Shown piece by piece: positions 21,444-33,914 of a stretch of 64,000 bases of DNA. Below the pieces are notes generated by a model, which had not been told where the DNA came from, searched no databases, and saw nothing but the letters and a program-made list of their open reading frames with translations. Within the stretch, counting starts at the first letter, position 1; every line of letters begins with the position of its first letter. This DNA is from Edolisoma coerulescens (taxonomy: Eukaryota; Chordata; Aves; Passeriformes; Campephagidae), in NCBI GenBank assembly GCA_013397115.1, contig VWZW01007078.1, positions 252,152 to 316,151 of the forward strand, given 5' to 3'. Made by a program: the position numbers and the translations under genes.

Positions 21444-23978
21444 AGGAGCTGAGCACCAATGGAGAAGATCTTCCTCTTTTATTTTGCGGTCACTTTCAGA
21501 TGGAGGATAAGTTCATCCAACACTTATTTGGTGGGAAATTAATATTATCTGATATTTCTCCTGCAGCCTTAGCAGAGAAGCTCAGAGCATCACTGTAGTG
21601 GATGTTATGTGGAATCAGGGAGGAAAAAAGGTAGCTCCAGCATCCATTACCAAGGTCACTGAAGGGGGGAGAGGTTCCCACTATGTTTTGTTTTGCTTAT
21701 GGGATTTCATTCAGATCGAGGAGGTGACTCTGGGGACAAGCTAGAGGAGTCCAGCAGCTGTGGCATTGAAATGCAGGGATCATAAATGGCAGGAGGAAGG
21801 GAAACCCAGTAAACAGTTTTCAGATCTCAACTGAGCGTTGCCTCTGGACTACAAAGACCTGCGAGAAAGTGGTGTCAAACACCCAGCTCCCACTTTGACC
21901 CCTGCCTGAGGGGAAGTGAATCAATGTTGGGAAAATACAGAAAGCAGGATGAGATTATCTACTGTATAAAAGAAGCTGGAAGAGATGCCTTGGGATATTT
22001 GTGTATTGAGGCTCTTTCCACGTCCTATTCCTTTATGGGGGGGTGCTATTGTACCTATTGTGGCAGATCGTTATCAGCCCTGTTTATCACGTTGGGTGAG
22101 GGGAATGTCAGATTGCTGAATGTCAGGTTGTTGACTGTTTTCATAACAGGAAGCTGCCTGCTGTCTTGCAGTGTTAAGGAACTCCCCTATGCACAATATT
22201 TTCCCAAAAAAACCCAAAACCAAAAACCAAAAAACCAACCAAAAATCTAAACACTCTGCTGTGGTTGGGCAACCGTATGGATTCGAGTTTCCATTGTTCC
22301 TTGTAAGGCAAAATCCTGTGCAGATAAATCCACTCGATACACGTTCGCCTGTTATTTCTTTTGTGTACAGATACAGGAAATACGGCCGTTGTTTTGTCAC
22401 AATGAAATATTTCCCAACGCCAGAAGTAAATCTCCGCACTTTCATCAGCGCTTGGGAGCCTGGAGCGCTGCCACCTCTGGGTGCAGGTGGGACGTGGGAG
22501 AGAGAGGGACGGGAGTGGAGTCATCAGGGCCACAGAGCATCGTGGGACACGGCTTGGAAGTGCCTTCATCCCTGGGAGCTGAAGGAGGCATCTGGCTCCC
22601 CCTGGGACTGGGGGGCTCATTTAGATCCTTACTAGAAAATTCTGTCTGCCTCCTCTCACTGGGAAAAAAAAAAGTGATCCAAAACCTCCCGTCTTCCCTG
22701 AAAACCAAACCCACAAGGGTGGGGTCTGAGAGCTGTAAATCACCCGTGTGAGCTGGCTGGGGGTGTAAAACAGAGCATACCCTTAGAACGGGGGACACAG
22801 CTGGGCAGAGTGGGCACAAGGTGTTGAAATTTGAGTGAGAAGAGGTCTTAAGCACGTCAGAGTCCTGAACAAAATTTGGGTGAGGAGAGGTCCTAAGCAG
22901 CTGAGAATCCTGAATAGAATCCTACTCTTTTGAGGTACCTTGACTGTTTGTTGGAGCAAATCACGAATAAAGCACCAGGAATAAAGGTGCTCCCCGAGTG
23001 ACAGTGGCTCTGAATGGCCCAAAGGGTGGGCAAATGTGGTGTGTGGAGCAAAGGACCCCTGATCACAGCCTGGCTCATCCTAAGGTCCATCAGACCTTGG
23101 TGCAATTAACAGGTGTTGGTCTGAAGCGCCCCTAGGATGAGGAATTTAAACCTGAGCCTTCCCTGACTGCTAATCCTAATCCTCCTGACTGCTTTTATCA
23201 ACAGACAGGTGAGGATGAAGTTTTTCTACAACACTAAAATCATTCAGAGTGGGCACCTAAACTTTGGACACTGGGTCTTTGATTCCCTAAGAGTTTTTCT
23301 TGGACGCCAAGGTGTTGAAACAGGGTCAGTGTGCCTTCAAAAATCAGTCAGAGCACAGCCTGGATGCTGTTTGTGACTCCAGGACTTCAGAAATCTGTCC
23401 ACGAGGTGTGTGTGTTCCCATGAAGACCTCACAAGGCAGTTTCTCACAGACTTGTGCTCTCTCAGGTTGCTCCCTGGGCTGTAGGATCACAGCACAGGTG
23501 GAGAGAAAGAGATATCAAATTAACAAGGGGATTTCTTTAAAGTTCCAATTAAAGAATCTTGGTACCAATAGAAAATGCAGGATGTTTTCTGTGTCTGGAC
23601 AGGTCACCAAACTCCTGTTTCAGCCTGGATAAAATCCCTGTGGCACAGCCACAATTATTAAATCAGGTAATTCTAAGCCTTTGCCTGAAGCAAAATACAC
23701 CTTTTAAAAAGCATCTTCCCCCTCTCCAGTGATCAGGAAACCTCAGGAAGTTGCCAGCCCTGTGTGGAGATGTTGTCAGAAAAGGTGGGCAAGTCAATGG
23801 AAATGGATAGTTTTTGGAAGAAAATTCAACCTGAAAGGTCAGGTCTGTGTCCTCAACTTTACCTGTGCCATCCTGGGATGGGGAAACTCATGATCCTGGG
23901 AGACAAAGCTGAGCTAGACTTTTCAGAATTTCAGAAACTCTGTGAGATATTGGGGTGATGGTTGTGGGGACCTCAATC
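21444..23978. other. 2.5 kb unique intergenic DNA
   Basis: No coding exon was recognised. A (CAAAA)-like low-complexity run lies at 22205-22248. Two TAATCC hexamers stand head to tail at 23171-23182, which is the sequence bound by OTX/CRX homeodomain proteins; on its own this is weak evidence. Confidence 0.5.
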
Positions 23979-24143
23979 ATAGAATCCCAGAATAGTTTGG
24001 GTTGTAAGGGACCTTAAGGCTCATCCCATTCCACTCCCCTGCCATGGGCAGGGACACCTTCCACTATCCGAGGTTGCTCCAAGCGCCATCCAACCTGGCC
24101 TTGGACATTTCCAGGGATGGGACAGCCACAGCTTTCCTGGGCA
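23979..24143 (-). mobile_element. CR1 LINE 3' fragment
   Basis: Starts with two tail octamers, then 'agtttgggttgtaagggacc', and continues to 'cagccacagctttcctgggc'. It has the opposite orientation to the CR1 end at 24432, about 290 bp away. Confidence 0.92.
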
Positions 24144-24431
24144 AAGAGAAATTTTGGATGAGCTACTGAGGAATTCAGAGCCAATGGCTGCATTTTTACT
24201 ACAGGAATGCAGCACTGGAAGTCAACTGGCTGTGCTGTTAAACTGGTGGAGGAGCAGAAAGGAACAGGGAAAAAATATCATTTCAAATAAGGTTTAAGAA
24301 GAAGATGGGAGAAGTTACACCAATCAGAATGCAAGCAAAAATGATTTTGTTTTGGGGGTAGGGCATGGCCCAGAGGGCCCTTCCATTCCATATTTTTGTT
24401 ATTATTTTATTCTCATGTAAAACCAGAGCTG

Positions 24432-24486
24432 TCCATAGCAGGGGGTTGGAATGGGAGGATTTTTAAGGTCCCTTTCAACCCAAACC
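24432..24486 (+). mobile_element. CR1 LINE 3' end feeding an octamer array
   Basis: About 55 bases of CR1 ('gggggttggaatgggagg', 'ggtccctttcaacccaaacc') lead directly into the 496-bp octamer array. They identify the array as an amplified CR1 3' tail. Confidence 0.88.
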
Positions 24487-24982
24487 ATTCTGTCATTCTG
24501 TTATTTCATTATTCCATGGCTCTATGATTCCATGGTTCTATGATTCTGTGATTCTATGGTTCTACGATTCTATGGTGTCACGGCTCTATGATTCCGTGGT
24601 TCTATGATTCTGTGATTTCATAATCCCATGATTCTGTAGTTCTATGGCTCTACTATTCTATGAGTCCATGATTCTGGGGTTCCATGATTCTGTGATATCA
24701 TGGTTTTGTGATTCTGTGATTCCACGCTTCTGTGGTTCCATGATACCATGGTTCTATGATTCTATGGTTCCATGGTTCCATGATTCCATGATCCCATGGT
24801 TCTCTGATTCCATCATTCCATGATACCATGGTCCCATGAGTCTGTGATGTCCTGGCTCTATGATTCCATGATTCCATGGTTCTGTCTTTCTGTGATTCTT
24901 TGTTTCTATGACTCCGTGATCCCGTGGTTCTGTGATTCTATGGTCCCATATTTCTATGACTCGATGATTCTGTGACTCCGTG
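24487..24982 (+). repeat. 62-copy octamer array (expanded CR1 tail)
   Basis: The sequence divides exactly into 62 units of 8 bases with consensus RTTCYRTG. It starts at the last bases of a CR1 3' end and stops at 24982. Many units differ by one to three substitutions, yet I find no insertion or deletion that breaks the 8-base register. CR1 normally ends with two to four such octamers, so this is a large amplification. The NHG-rich open frames across it are artefacts. Confidence 0.93.
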
Positions 24983-25280
24983 ACATCGCGTCCGACCTGG
25001 AATAACACCTTTGAAGAGAAAACGCGGTAGACCCACATTTATCAGCAGCAGAGGGCGTCCAACGCACGCGTGTCCCTAAATCCCAGCCCGGAGCTCCGAC
25101 AGCAAATCCGACAGCAGCCAAAACCTTTCCTCGGAGCGCGGCCGATGCTTCCCCGCCAATTGTGCCGCTGCTCCAGGTTTCCTTCCCCGCTCCGTGCTCG
25201 GTGCCACACGGGAGGTGCAGACCCAATTGTTCGCCCCGTGGCCCCTGCAGACAGGATACGAGCCCAGTGCCAGGTGTGGA
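24983..25280. promoter_or_regulatory. Small CpG island
   Basis: I count about 27 CpG in 298 bp, near the number expected from base composition, while the surrounding DNA is strongly CpG-depleted. It begins exactly where the octamer array ends. A CTCF-like motif lies inside. It could be a promoter or regulatory island of an unannotated transcript; I cannot see a reliable first exon. Confidence 0.45.
25044..25059 (+). promoter_or_regulatory. CTCF-like motif in CpG island
   Basis: AGCAGCAGAGGGCGTC resembles the CTCF core CCAGCAGRGGGCGC, with the AGAGGGCG heart intact. It is a candidate by sequence only. Confidence 0.3.
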
Positions 25281-27167
25281 ATTATTTTCCTGCGTGGTGC
25301 TATAGCATGGAAATTGTTGACAACGCTAACAATGCGGCAAAGGAAAAGTGGGAGAGGAGAGGTACAATTAAGCAGCCTTTAAAAGCCCAGGGGACATGGA
25401 AAAAACCCTCCCCCTATTCATGTGTCTCCAAATCCGAGTTCTTAAGGATGGAAACGCTGGTGTTGTTACTGGGTGAATCCTTCTCACAGCCTGAAACTCT
25501 TCAGTGAGACTTGTCCTGTGGTAACAGTCACCTCCCTGGCTTAGCGGAGATACCTTTGATTTATCCCAGGATCCTGTCAGGATGGATCAGTTTCCCAGGG
25601 AATAGCTCCCTATCCCTGCTGTGTTTTTCTGGTGCTGGGGGCTGAGTTAGGGTTGGGGTCCCTGCCTGCTCTTGGTGAAAAGCAGTTGGGGGACAGTGAC
25701 TCCAACAAAGTGGTGGGGACTGTGGTGAAGGAGGAGTTTTGTGGGAAAACAGGGTCAGGTCCTGGATCCAGATTCCCTTTGGGATGTTGAGAAAGTCACT
25801 AATCCTTGTCACTCCTGAACGACTGTAGAAATAATCAGATTTTTAGGGTTGAAACCAGATACAGTGATACTGCACCATATGGCACCAAAGAATGTGTCCC
25901 CATCCTGCATGGCAGCATCCTGTGCATCTTTCAAGTGAGGATTAAGGGCTGATTTTCAGAATAAGGTGCTGATGCTCTTTCTCCTGAACTGCTGAGCTCT
26001 CCAGGACTCAGGGTGAGACTTTAGCTGAGTTTCCATGTCCACAGAGCTCTTGCCAAGCCAGTGCCACCAACCCTTGTCACAACACCAAGCTCTTGCACCA
26101 GCCAAAAGGCCACTCTGTCCCAGCCAGCTGAGGCCCCTCGAGCTCGCTGCCACGATGACACCTTCCTGTTGTCCAGCTCACAAATGCCAGCACTTCTGAT
26201 TAGGAACTGTTTTGTCAGCATTTGGCATGGTCCCAGCAAAAGTGACACCAATTATTCGTGTCAGCTCCCCTCTGAAAGCAGGAGATGTATGAAATCTCAC
26301 CCCGGGACAATCCATCTCGGCTTGCAGTGGGATTTGGGACCTGTCATCCTGAGGGGGTATTGACTGAGCAGGGCTTCTTCCAGGCCACAGAGGTGATGGG
26401 GAGCTTTCTATCATCCCCAGCAAGACTGAAACTGAAAAATGAGCCTCAGAGTCTCTCAGCTTGGGTAAATGGTTCAACCTAAAGTTTACTCAGGCTGCTT
26501 CTTGTTTTTGTGATGAATTTTAATAACTGAAACATGTTTAAATGGCAAATGTTTGCTTTAAATTAAGCTGGGACCCAGTCTTATTTCTGTTTTAACATCA
26601 GCTTAGGTTAAAGTGTTACCACCAGGGTATATGGAGACCTCTTGCTTTGCTCAAGGACCACTGGATTTTCCAGATGGTCCTTTCTTAATTTTTTTCCTGA
26701 CTGGCAGCAGTTAGGTTTTTGTGCTCATATCAGGCTCTGCTTGCAGATGGGATGGGAAATGGTGGGAACTCAGCTTGGAAGACAGGAATTGGGTTGTGCC
26801 CGCAGTTGTTTCTGGAAAGTCACAGCAAATCCACAATTCCTTAATGCCTCCTTGCATTTTAATGGATATAATAATGGCCATCTTGAATTATTGGTGGCTC
26901 TGCTCATCCCACAGCTCATGTCAGCTCTGTCCTGAGCTTTATTCCTTGCATTTTGCTGTCTGCAGCTCCACTTTCTTGCTAAGAGATCACCGTGGATGAG
27001 TCCAGGACACTTGGGCCATCCCTTTTCCTCTTTCTTTATAGCCTCATCCTGGGATAGTCCAGGGTGAGGATTTGCAGGTCACATCCCACTGGTGCAGGAA
27101 TGATGAGAACAAACCATGTGCTGAGGGCTAAATCTATAAAATCACACAAGAAAACAGTGGTCTTTCA
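25281..27167. other. 1.9 kb unique intergenic DNA
   Basis: No gene or clear repeat was recognised on either strand. Confidence 0.5.
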
Positions 27168-27299
27168 CGCCTGGAAGTGATCAAGGCCAGGCTGGACGCA
27201 GCTTGGAGCAATCTGGGATAGTGGAAGGTATCCCTGCCCATGGAGGAGTGGAATAAGGTCCTTTCCACCCCAAACCATTCCAGGATTTTTTGATTCTAC
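27168..27299 (+). mobile_element. CR1 LINE 3' fragment
   Basis: From 'cctggaagtgatcaaggcc' through 'tggaaggtatccctgccc' to 'ccaccccaaaccattccagg' and one tail unit. A deletion removes part of the G-rich loop before 'ataaggtcc'. Confidence 0.9.
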
Positions 27300-28267
27300 C
27301 TCTGTTAGAAACTTGCCATCATCACCATGAGACAACCACAGATAAGTCACCTCCTGACCTCCCCAGCACCCAACTCCCATCCACCCAAATCCCAAATTTG
27401 AAATTAAGGAGCCTAGGTGCCTCTGGGCAGGAAAATGCCCCTTGCAAGTACCCTTGGCATTTATTGAATGAACACCCACATCCTCAGTCCCACATTGAAG
27501 CTATTGACCAACAAAAGCACCCAGCGAGGCACTGAGGAGGGGAAGAATCAGGCCAGGAGCAGGTTAAAAGTGCATTTTCCCACTATTCAGAACATTTACT
27601 CTGATTGTTTTATTATTGTCCTTCTCCAAACCACCAGGAATAGATTCTCTTCTCATGGAGGAGAACAGGAACATAATAAAACAGCCTCTGAGGTCTCCCT
27701 TTCCTCAGTGCCACGGCTACATTCAACCTGCAAATTTGGAGCCTTCTCCTGCACAAATTGCAAGTTCAGCCTGGTGCAGTGGTTATGGGATTTCTCAGTG
27801 TGTGCAGAGAACCAAGGGAGCCAGAAAATCTGTTTTTTCTCAATCATACAGCTTCAAAAAACCACCCCAGATCTCAGTGCCTGGATCAGTCAGAGCTGGA
27901 GTGATCCAGACACTCCATCCTGGAGCTTTGGGAGGAGCACTTCACACCCACCTCCTCTGCACTGACCTTCACCAAGAGCAGCTCTGCCTTGGGTGTGCCT
28001 GCACTGAGCTGCTCTTCTCTGACAGTTCACTCACCCCATTTCTCGCCACCCATCACCTTTCCTCTCTTCCCTTGTCATTTTTGGCTGACTCACTCCCAGG
28101 TTATGCTGTGCCCAGTACAGTCCCTTTGGATCCTCAGACAGGATGCCCATGGTCTGCAGTGTGAGCACGGTCTTGACGTTGGAGGACAGGAGACAGGGGC
28201 CTTGAGGGATCTGGGGTTCTGAAAGGCCATTGTCACCCATTTGGGGACCAGCTCATGGCTGCAGCCA
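27300..28267. other. Unique intergenic DNA
   Basis: No gene was recognised. Two overlapping + strand frames of 165 and 182 codons (27468-28164) are open, but they share no motif with known proteins and have no clear splice or promoter context. Confidence 0.45.
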
Positions 28268-28270
28268 AGA

Positions 28271-28327
28271 GGAGAGGGGAGGGGAAGGAAGGGAAGGGAA
28301 GGGAAGGGAAGGGAAGTGAAGGGAAGG
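28271..28327. repeat. (GGGAA)n pentanucleotide microsatellite
   Basis: About 57 bases of AGGGA/GGGAA units, with one interrupted unit near its right end (gggaagtgaa). It is purine-only on the + strand. Confidence 0.92.
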
Positions 28328-29494
28328 ATTTCCAGGGGAAAACACTAAGAGGGTGCTGAGGACACCAATAACTGTGGGTTATCTGCAGTTCTGCCTGTGC
28401 ATGGCAAGTGAGGATGTTGGCTGAGTTGGATATGCAGCTCCTGCCTTTCCCCAGCCTCCAGTGATGATTCTGACACCAACCCTGCTGCAGAGATTCCTAC
28501 TCAGAACACAGCTAATGCCCCCTGCTTTCCAGGCTAACTTCATGGAATGACACCCAAGTCAGGGCTTTAGCAGTATTTCTGGTCCAATTGGGTTTCCCTG
28601 GGTTATTAATTATTTTCAGAGGAAAATAAATCCTTTGACCTGTGAAAATGCTGTGATGACTCTCAGCAGAGCTGTTCATTCATGGTCAAATGGGATATTT
28701 TAAGTAAGGGAGGGAAGTGTTTGTCTTTTCTTTAAGTACACCACAAACTCTTCCTCTGTGTCAGGAGTGCAGAATTAAATCCTAATTAAAGGCTGTAAAA
28801 ACACAGTGAATCTGAGAGGCCAGGAACAGATACATATTATCGTCCCTTTCATAGATCATACGAGCTCTGTGGTGACATAATAAATAATCCACCCCCAGTT
28901 TTCAAAGGTAAAAACCAGCAAATCATTAATAATGTCTCTGGCACCATATATCAAACTGAAGCCTTCCTCTTACAGCTGATCCCCAGCTATTCCCAGCTGC
29001 CTTTTTTGCATTGCTGCTTCCTCCCTTTGCACTGCTCGCTCTTCTCATCTTTTCTGCTGCAGTATTCCTCTGCTTTGTCCACCTCTGTTTATTTCTGCAG
29101 TTCACTGAAGAACTGCAGGTATGAATAAGGCGAGAAATCACACATCACACTCTTAAAACCCAACCTCAGGAGGTTTAAAACTTGCCTGGACAAGAAAAGA
29201 CAGGCAGAAACTGTTTTTCAGGGTAGAGAGAGGCACTGGATGATGATGTGGTAGTTTCACTTATTTCTGGCACACTTGATCTATTTTCGCTGCTGTCTGT
29301 AGTGGAGGAGCACTTCCCTCCATGTCAATTTTGCTGTCTTGTCACCCTCTCTTTTTTGATCTTTTAAAATTTTTCTGTAATCCACTTAACCCATTTCACT
29401 GTCTCAGTCTGACTCTCTGTGAGTCCACTTCTGAAAGGTTGGGATAAAATCTGTCATTACTTGTTCATGCTTGGCGTACTGAGTTCTTCCAAGC
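28328..29494. other. 1.2 kb unique intergenic DNA
   Basis: No gene or repeat was recognised; moderately AT-rich. Confidence 0.5.
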
Positions 29495-29805
29495 TCATGG
29501 AATCAGGGAATGGTTTGGGTTTTAAAGAACCCTCAAGATCATTCATTTCTACCCCCTGCCATGGGCAGGGACCCCTTCCACTAGCCCATGTTGCTCCAAG
29601 CCCCTTCCAACCTTGGACACTTCCAGGGATCCAGGGGCAGCCACAGCTTCTCTGGGCACCCTGTGCCAGGGCCTCTCCACCCTCACAAAGAAGAATTTCT
29701 TCCTGATATCCCATCCAACCCTGCCTTCTGTCAGCTTAAAGTAATTCTCCCTTGTCCTGTCACTGCATAATCTTGTAAAAAGTCCCACTCCAGCCTTCTT
29801 AAATT
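29495..29805 (-). mobile_element. CR1 LINE 3' fragment, about 310 bp
   Basis: The end motif 'ggaatggtttgggttttaaag' has small changes. The body runs to 'cttgtcctgtcactgc' and 'aaaaagtcccactccagcc', reaching further into CR1 than most copies here. Confidence 0.9.
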
Positions 29806-30319
29806 GCTGGGCTTCTTGGGATTATCATCATTAATATACCTCAATATTATATATTACGTGACTATTATACATAATCACAGGGATTATTCCAGTGGTGCCT
29901 CAGTCCAGTTGCCTGATTTCTCCTCTGTCCCATGATGTGGGGTTTTATCTTTCCTCTCTTTAGGCATTGAGGGAAGACTCCACACAGGTCCCACAGAGGA
30001 GGAAGGGACTGTGAACACGGAGACAGAGAGGTTGGAGACAGAGAGGTCTTTTGCTGGATTCCCCCGCCTAGAAGATGCAGATCCAAATGCATCACCTTTT
30101 TCCTGGAAAAGGCAAAAGCACCCCAGTGGCTGAAGTTCATATTTTATGCTTGGATTTTAATTCTTTTTTTTCCCCATATCTGGGAGTTGCTCCAGCTGTA
30201 ATACCATTCCTGGAAAAATACAACTTTCTGCCAGTGTTCTGGGATGCACGTCTGGGATGCACAGCTCAGTAAAGGTGAAATTTCTCCCTCTGTGAGTACC
30301 TGACTCACTATGTGAGTAC

Positions 30320-30488
30320 CTGCCCAGAGAAGCTGTGGCTGCCCCATCCCTGGAAGTGTTCCAGGCCAGGTTGGACAGGGCTTGGAGCAATGTGGGATAG
30401 TGGAAGTTGTCCCTGCCCATGGCAGAGGGTGAAACGAGATGGTTTTTTAGGTCCCTTCCCACCCAAATCATTCTGTGATTCTGTGATT
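30320..30488 (+). mobile_element. CR1 LINE 3' fragment
   Basis: From 'gcccagagaagctgtggctg' to 'cttcccacccaaatcattc' and two tail octamers. It faces the copy at 29495-29805, making an inverted pair about 515 bp apart. Confidence 0.93.
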
Positions 30489-31214
30489 TCTCTCCCTGAT
30501 GCTCAGGGCAGGATTCACCTCATTTTACAGACAGCTCCAGTTTGTGGGCACGGGAAGTGAGGGCACCTGCAGCTGTCCCCACATGAACTTCCCATTAAAC
30601 ACCAGTCACAGGGAGCAGGGGTGACTCAGTTGGCCTTACACAGGTATTGAGTGCCACTTGAGATGCTCTCTGGTGCAGAGGGCAAATTCATCCTGTCAGT
30701 TTGACAAATATTCAGGACAGTCTGCTGTGCATCATGTCCATAACGAGACAGCTGCCACTAGTACATGTGGCACCAATTTAATCCAAATTCTTTCATCCCT
30801 GGTACATTCCAGTGAAGCTTTTGGGGCTGAGGAGAGTCCAGAATGGAAGGGAGGTGGGAGGCCTGCATATATACATGGATGCAAGGCAGTGATGGAATGT
30901 TGGCAAGGGTGTCCAAGGAGCTGGACTGCAGGGATTTGTATAGTCCTGAGGTGACACATGCCCTTAGAGCTGGTAAGGATGAGGATTGCTTTGCTCTTTC
31001 CCTGCTGTGTCCACCTGTGAATGGGTGACTCCAGCAGGGTGACAGGGTGTCCAGGAAGGCATGGTGAAGTTTCAGCTCATCACCCATCAACATTCACCCA
31101 GCATTCCCCAAACTGGGAGGCAATTCCTTAGTCTCTAGATGAGACTTCAATTGTTTTTGTAGTGGCCCTTCTCTCCTCCTCTTCAGTGTTTCATTGCCAC
31201 AGGAAAGTTGTAAA

Positions 31215-31502
31215 ATCACAGAATATCCTGAGTTGGAAGGGATCCATAAGGATCATGGAGTCCAACTCCTGCTCCTGCACAGACACCCCAACAGTCCCAC
31301 CCTGTGCATCCCTGAGAGCGTTGTCCAAATGCTCCTGGAGCTCTGGCAGCCTTGGGGCCGTGCCCATTCCCTGGGGAGCCTGTTCAGTGCCCAACCACCC
31401 TCTGGGTGAAGAATCCCTGATATCCAGCCTAAACCTCCCTGACACAGCTCCAGCCATTCCCTGAGTCTTGTCCCTGGTCACCAGAGAGCAGAGGACAGGG
31501 CC
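31215..31502 (-). mobile_element. CR1 LINE 3' fragment, fourth subtype
   Basis: 'cacagaatatcctgagttgg', 'gtccaactcctgctcctgc', 'ccctgagagcgttgtccaa', 'ggtcaccagagagcagagg'. It is a closer match to its subtype than the copy at 19962. Confidence 0.9.
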
Positions 31503-32363
31503 CAGTTCTGAGCATGTTGCTTCTGCTTCATCAGGGATGAAGACAATTAATGAGTCTGACTCTTCAAAAAATGGGTGTTCTGGATTCCCTGAGCTTAACA
31601 AAGGCTCTGTGCTGTCCATCTCTCCTGGGATTTCAGTGCTGCAGACCTTTAGAGTCGTTAATTCCCAGAAGGAAAAGTGTGCCACCACCTACCCCTGGAT
31701 GCACCAGTCGCTCTTTATTCCCATGAGTCCAGTCCTCACCACATACAAATTTCTCCATTTCAGGACATGTTTGGAACTGCCTAATTCTCAGCAGTGATGA
31801 TCAGTGAGGAGCTTACTCACCCCTAAACCCTGCTGGGATTCACCAGCTGAGCGTGTCCCGACCTGCTTAGCTTTGGGGATTGATCCAGAGGGTGCACGCA
31901 GGAGGTGCCAGCCTCTTCCTTGCACAAATCTGAGCAGCAGGAGGAAGGAGCCTCTCACCTTTTGAGCAGTTAGACCCTCTCTCCTCACCACCAGGATGCC
32001 CTTGTGGAGGGCAAATAGCTCCATGTGGAGCTTGAATCTGCATTTTCTGTGTTATAGGAAAGGGCACTAAACCATAGGTACTCTGCACTGGTTGTCTGAC
32101 ATTAAACTGTCCAGTGGTGTATGGCAAGGATTGGATACTCCAGCAGTTAGGACATTGCCATGGAAGACCGTGTTCTCCCCATGGATAAATACATACCAAG
32201 AAAAACACCTTCCAGATGGGACATCTTGAGACCACTCAAGAGTTCAGTTCCCTGCTTATACCCCTGACTGAAAGACACTGGTGGGACTTGAGAAAACATT
32301 GCTGTGTCTGGTTTTGCTGACTGTGTGCAGCATAGCCTGCTGTGAGAACAATGAGCAGGTCCT
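31503..32363. other. Unique intergenic DNA
   Basis: No gene or repeat was recognised. The longest - strand frames here (31191-31688, 31867-32235) are partly CR1 and show no domain. Confidence 0.5.
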
Positions 32364-32576
32364 TAGATGGGATATTGGGAAGAAATTCTTCCCTCTGAGG
32401 GTGGTGAGAAGCTCAGGATGCCCAGAGAAGCTGTGACTGCCCCATCCCTAGAAGTGTTCCAGGCCAGGATTGATGGGGCTTAGAGCAACCTGGGATAGTG
32501 GAAGGTGTCCCTGCTCATGGAACAAGATGAGCTTTAAGGTTCCTTCAAACCCAAACCATTCCATGATTCTATGATG
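32364..32576 (+). mobile_element. CR1 LINE 3' fragment, about 215 bp
   Basis: Begins at 'gatgggatattgggaagaaa', includes 'tgaggg tggtgag' with a variant insert before 'gcccagagaagctgtgac', and ends in 'caaacccaaaccattccatg' with two octamers. Confidence 0.93.
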
Positions 32577-33834
32577 ATCAAGGCCTATGAACATGTTGAC
32601 TGGAGAAATACCAGCCTGTAGGCAGTGGTGTTGTTTCAAATTCCTCTCCAGGTTTGTATATCCATGCCAGAGCAAAATGGACCTTCCTCTCTCTGTGGAT
32701 CATCCCCACAAACCAATAAGACTCTTTTAGGAGACCCAGCTCATGGAGGTGCCTCTTAAGATCCTGAAGGTCAGGAAGCTGTAAAAGCCTTCCCGTCTTA
32801 GCAGCAACTCAGATGTAATTAGCATAGGTCTGAATTCCAATTCTTGATTATTAGTGAAACAAATCAAAATTCACCCCGTTCATTCTCCACAAGCTGGTCT
32901 GCTCCAACATGGCAAAAACCAAAAGCAGGATTGTTAGAACCACTCCTGATTTGGAAAAGAGACTCAAAAAGAGACTCCTATACTTGCTCATGTTTCCAGA
33001 ACCCTCTTTGGGGATGGATGCTCTGTTCCTCTGTTTTTCCTCCGTGGCTGTGGGTTGTGGGTTCTCCCAGCTCCCCTTGGTGCCTTCCTTGCCTCCCTGG
33101 CAGGGAACAGCCCCGAGCCCAAGAGGGACATTGGATTCCTGTCATATTGCTGGGAAAAGGTCAGTGTCTGCCAGGATCACCAGACAGGAAGAGATAGGGA
33201 GAAGCAACAGGAAAACAAGGGAAAGGAGGGGGACAGGCAGCTCATTTTTTTCCCATTTTCTGTCCTTCGTCTCCAGCAGAGCCCTCCCACACATGATGTG
33301 ATTCCAGGGTGTGGCCAGAGATGCACAATCCTCTTTCCTTGCTCAGGGATGTCACAGGAAGGTGAAATCTGATGAGATTAGATGTGGTCCCTTGCTGGGA
33401 CTGGCTGACAGCTCCAAAAGACATCTGATGTAACCAAATCCTTGCAGTTCAGCGTGGGCAGTGGCCGTGGGAGATAATAAACATCTCTCACATGTGAGAG
33501 GTGCATTTTTCTCCTCAGTTCTCCTTCCCTCCCAGCACACATTGCTGTGGTGGACTGATTTTGCCAGAGTCCTCACTAGCTTAGTTTCATTCCTTAACTT
33601 CTCTTATTTATTAAGCGCATTCCCCAGGGCTGAAAACTGAGTTACTACATTACTGCTCAGAAAACTAAGTTAGTACACTAGTAACTTCCAAAACTTTACT
33701 CTCTTGATGTAGATTTTTCTTCTTGGGATGGGATTTTCAGGTGTGCAATATGGTGTCAGGTTGGAATGAAACATTTCTTACCTCTGGGACAAGCATTATG
33801 AGTCTGTCCTCAGGTTACTCCTTAGTGTCTTTCT
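32577..33834. other. 1.3 kb unique intergenic DNA
   Basis: No gene was recognised. Overlapping + strand frames at 32844-33372 (117, 130 and 105 codons in three frames) show no domain. Confidence 0.45.
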
Positions 33835-33914
33835 ATTCCCTGCCCATGGCAGGGGGTCAGAACTGGATGATCTTTAAAGTCCCTTCCAACCGTTCTATGA
33901 TCCTATGGTTCTGT
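33835..33914 (+). mobile_element. CR1 LINE 3' end, short
   Basis: 'ccctgcccatggcagggggt', 'ctttaaagtcccttccaacc' and three tail octamers. Five bases of the usual 'caaac' before the tail are missing. Confidence 0.9.

Noticed and set aside
24754..25038. Frame rich in NHG/IES repeats
   Set aside because: Translation of the 8-bp octamer array; 8 is not a multiple of 3, so the apparent protein repeat is a 24-bp artefact.
27468..28164. Two overlapping + strand frames (165 and 182 codons)
   Set aside because: They overlap in different phases and lack motifs, and the region has no exon-like borders. Chance open frames are the simpler explanation.
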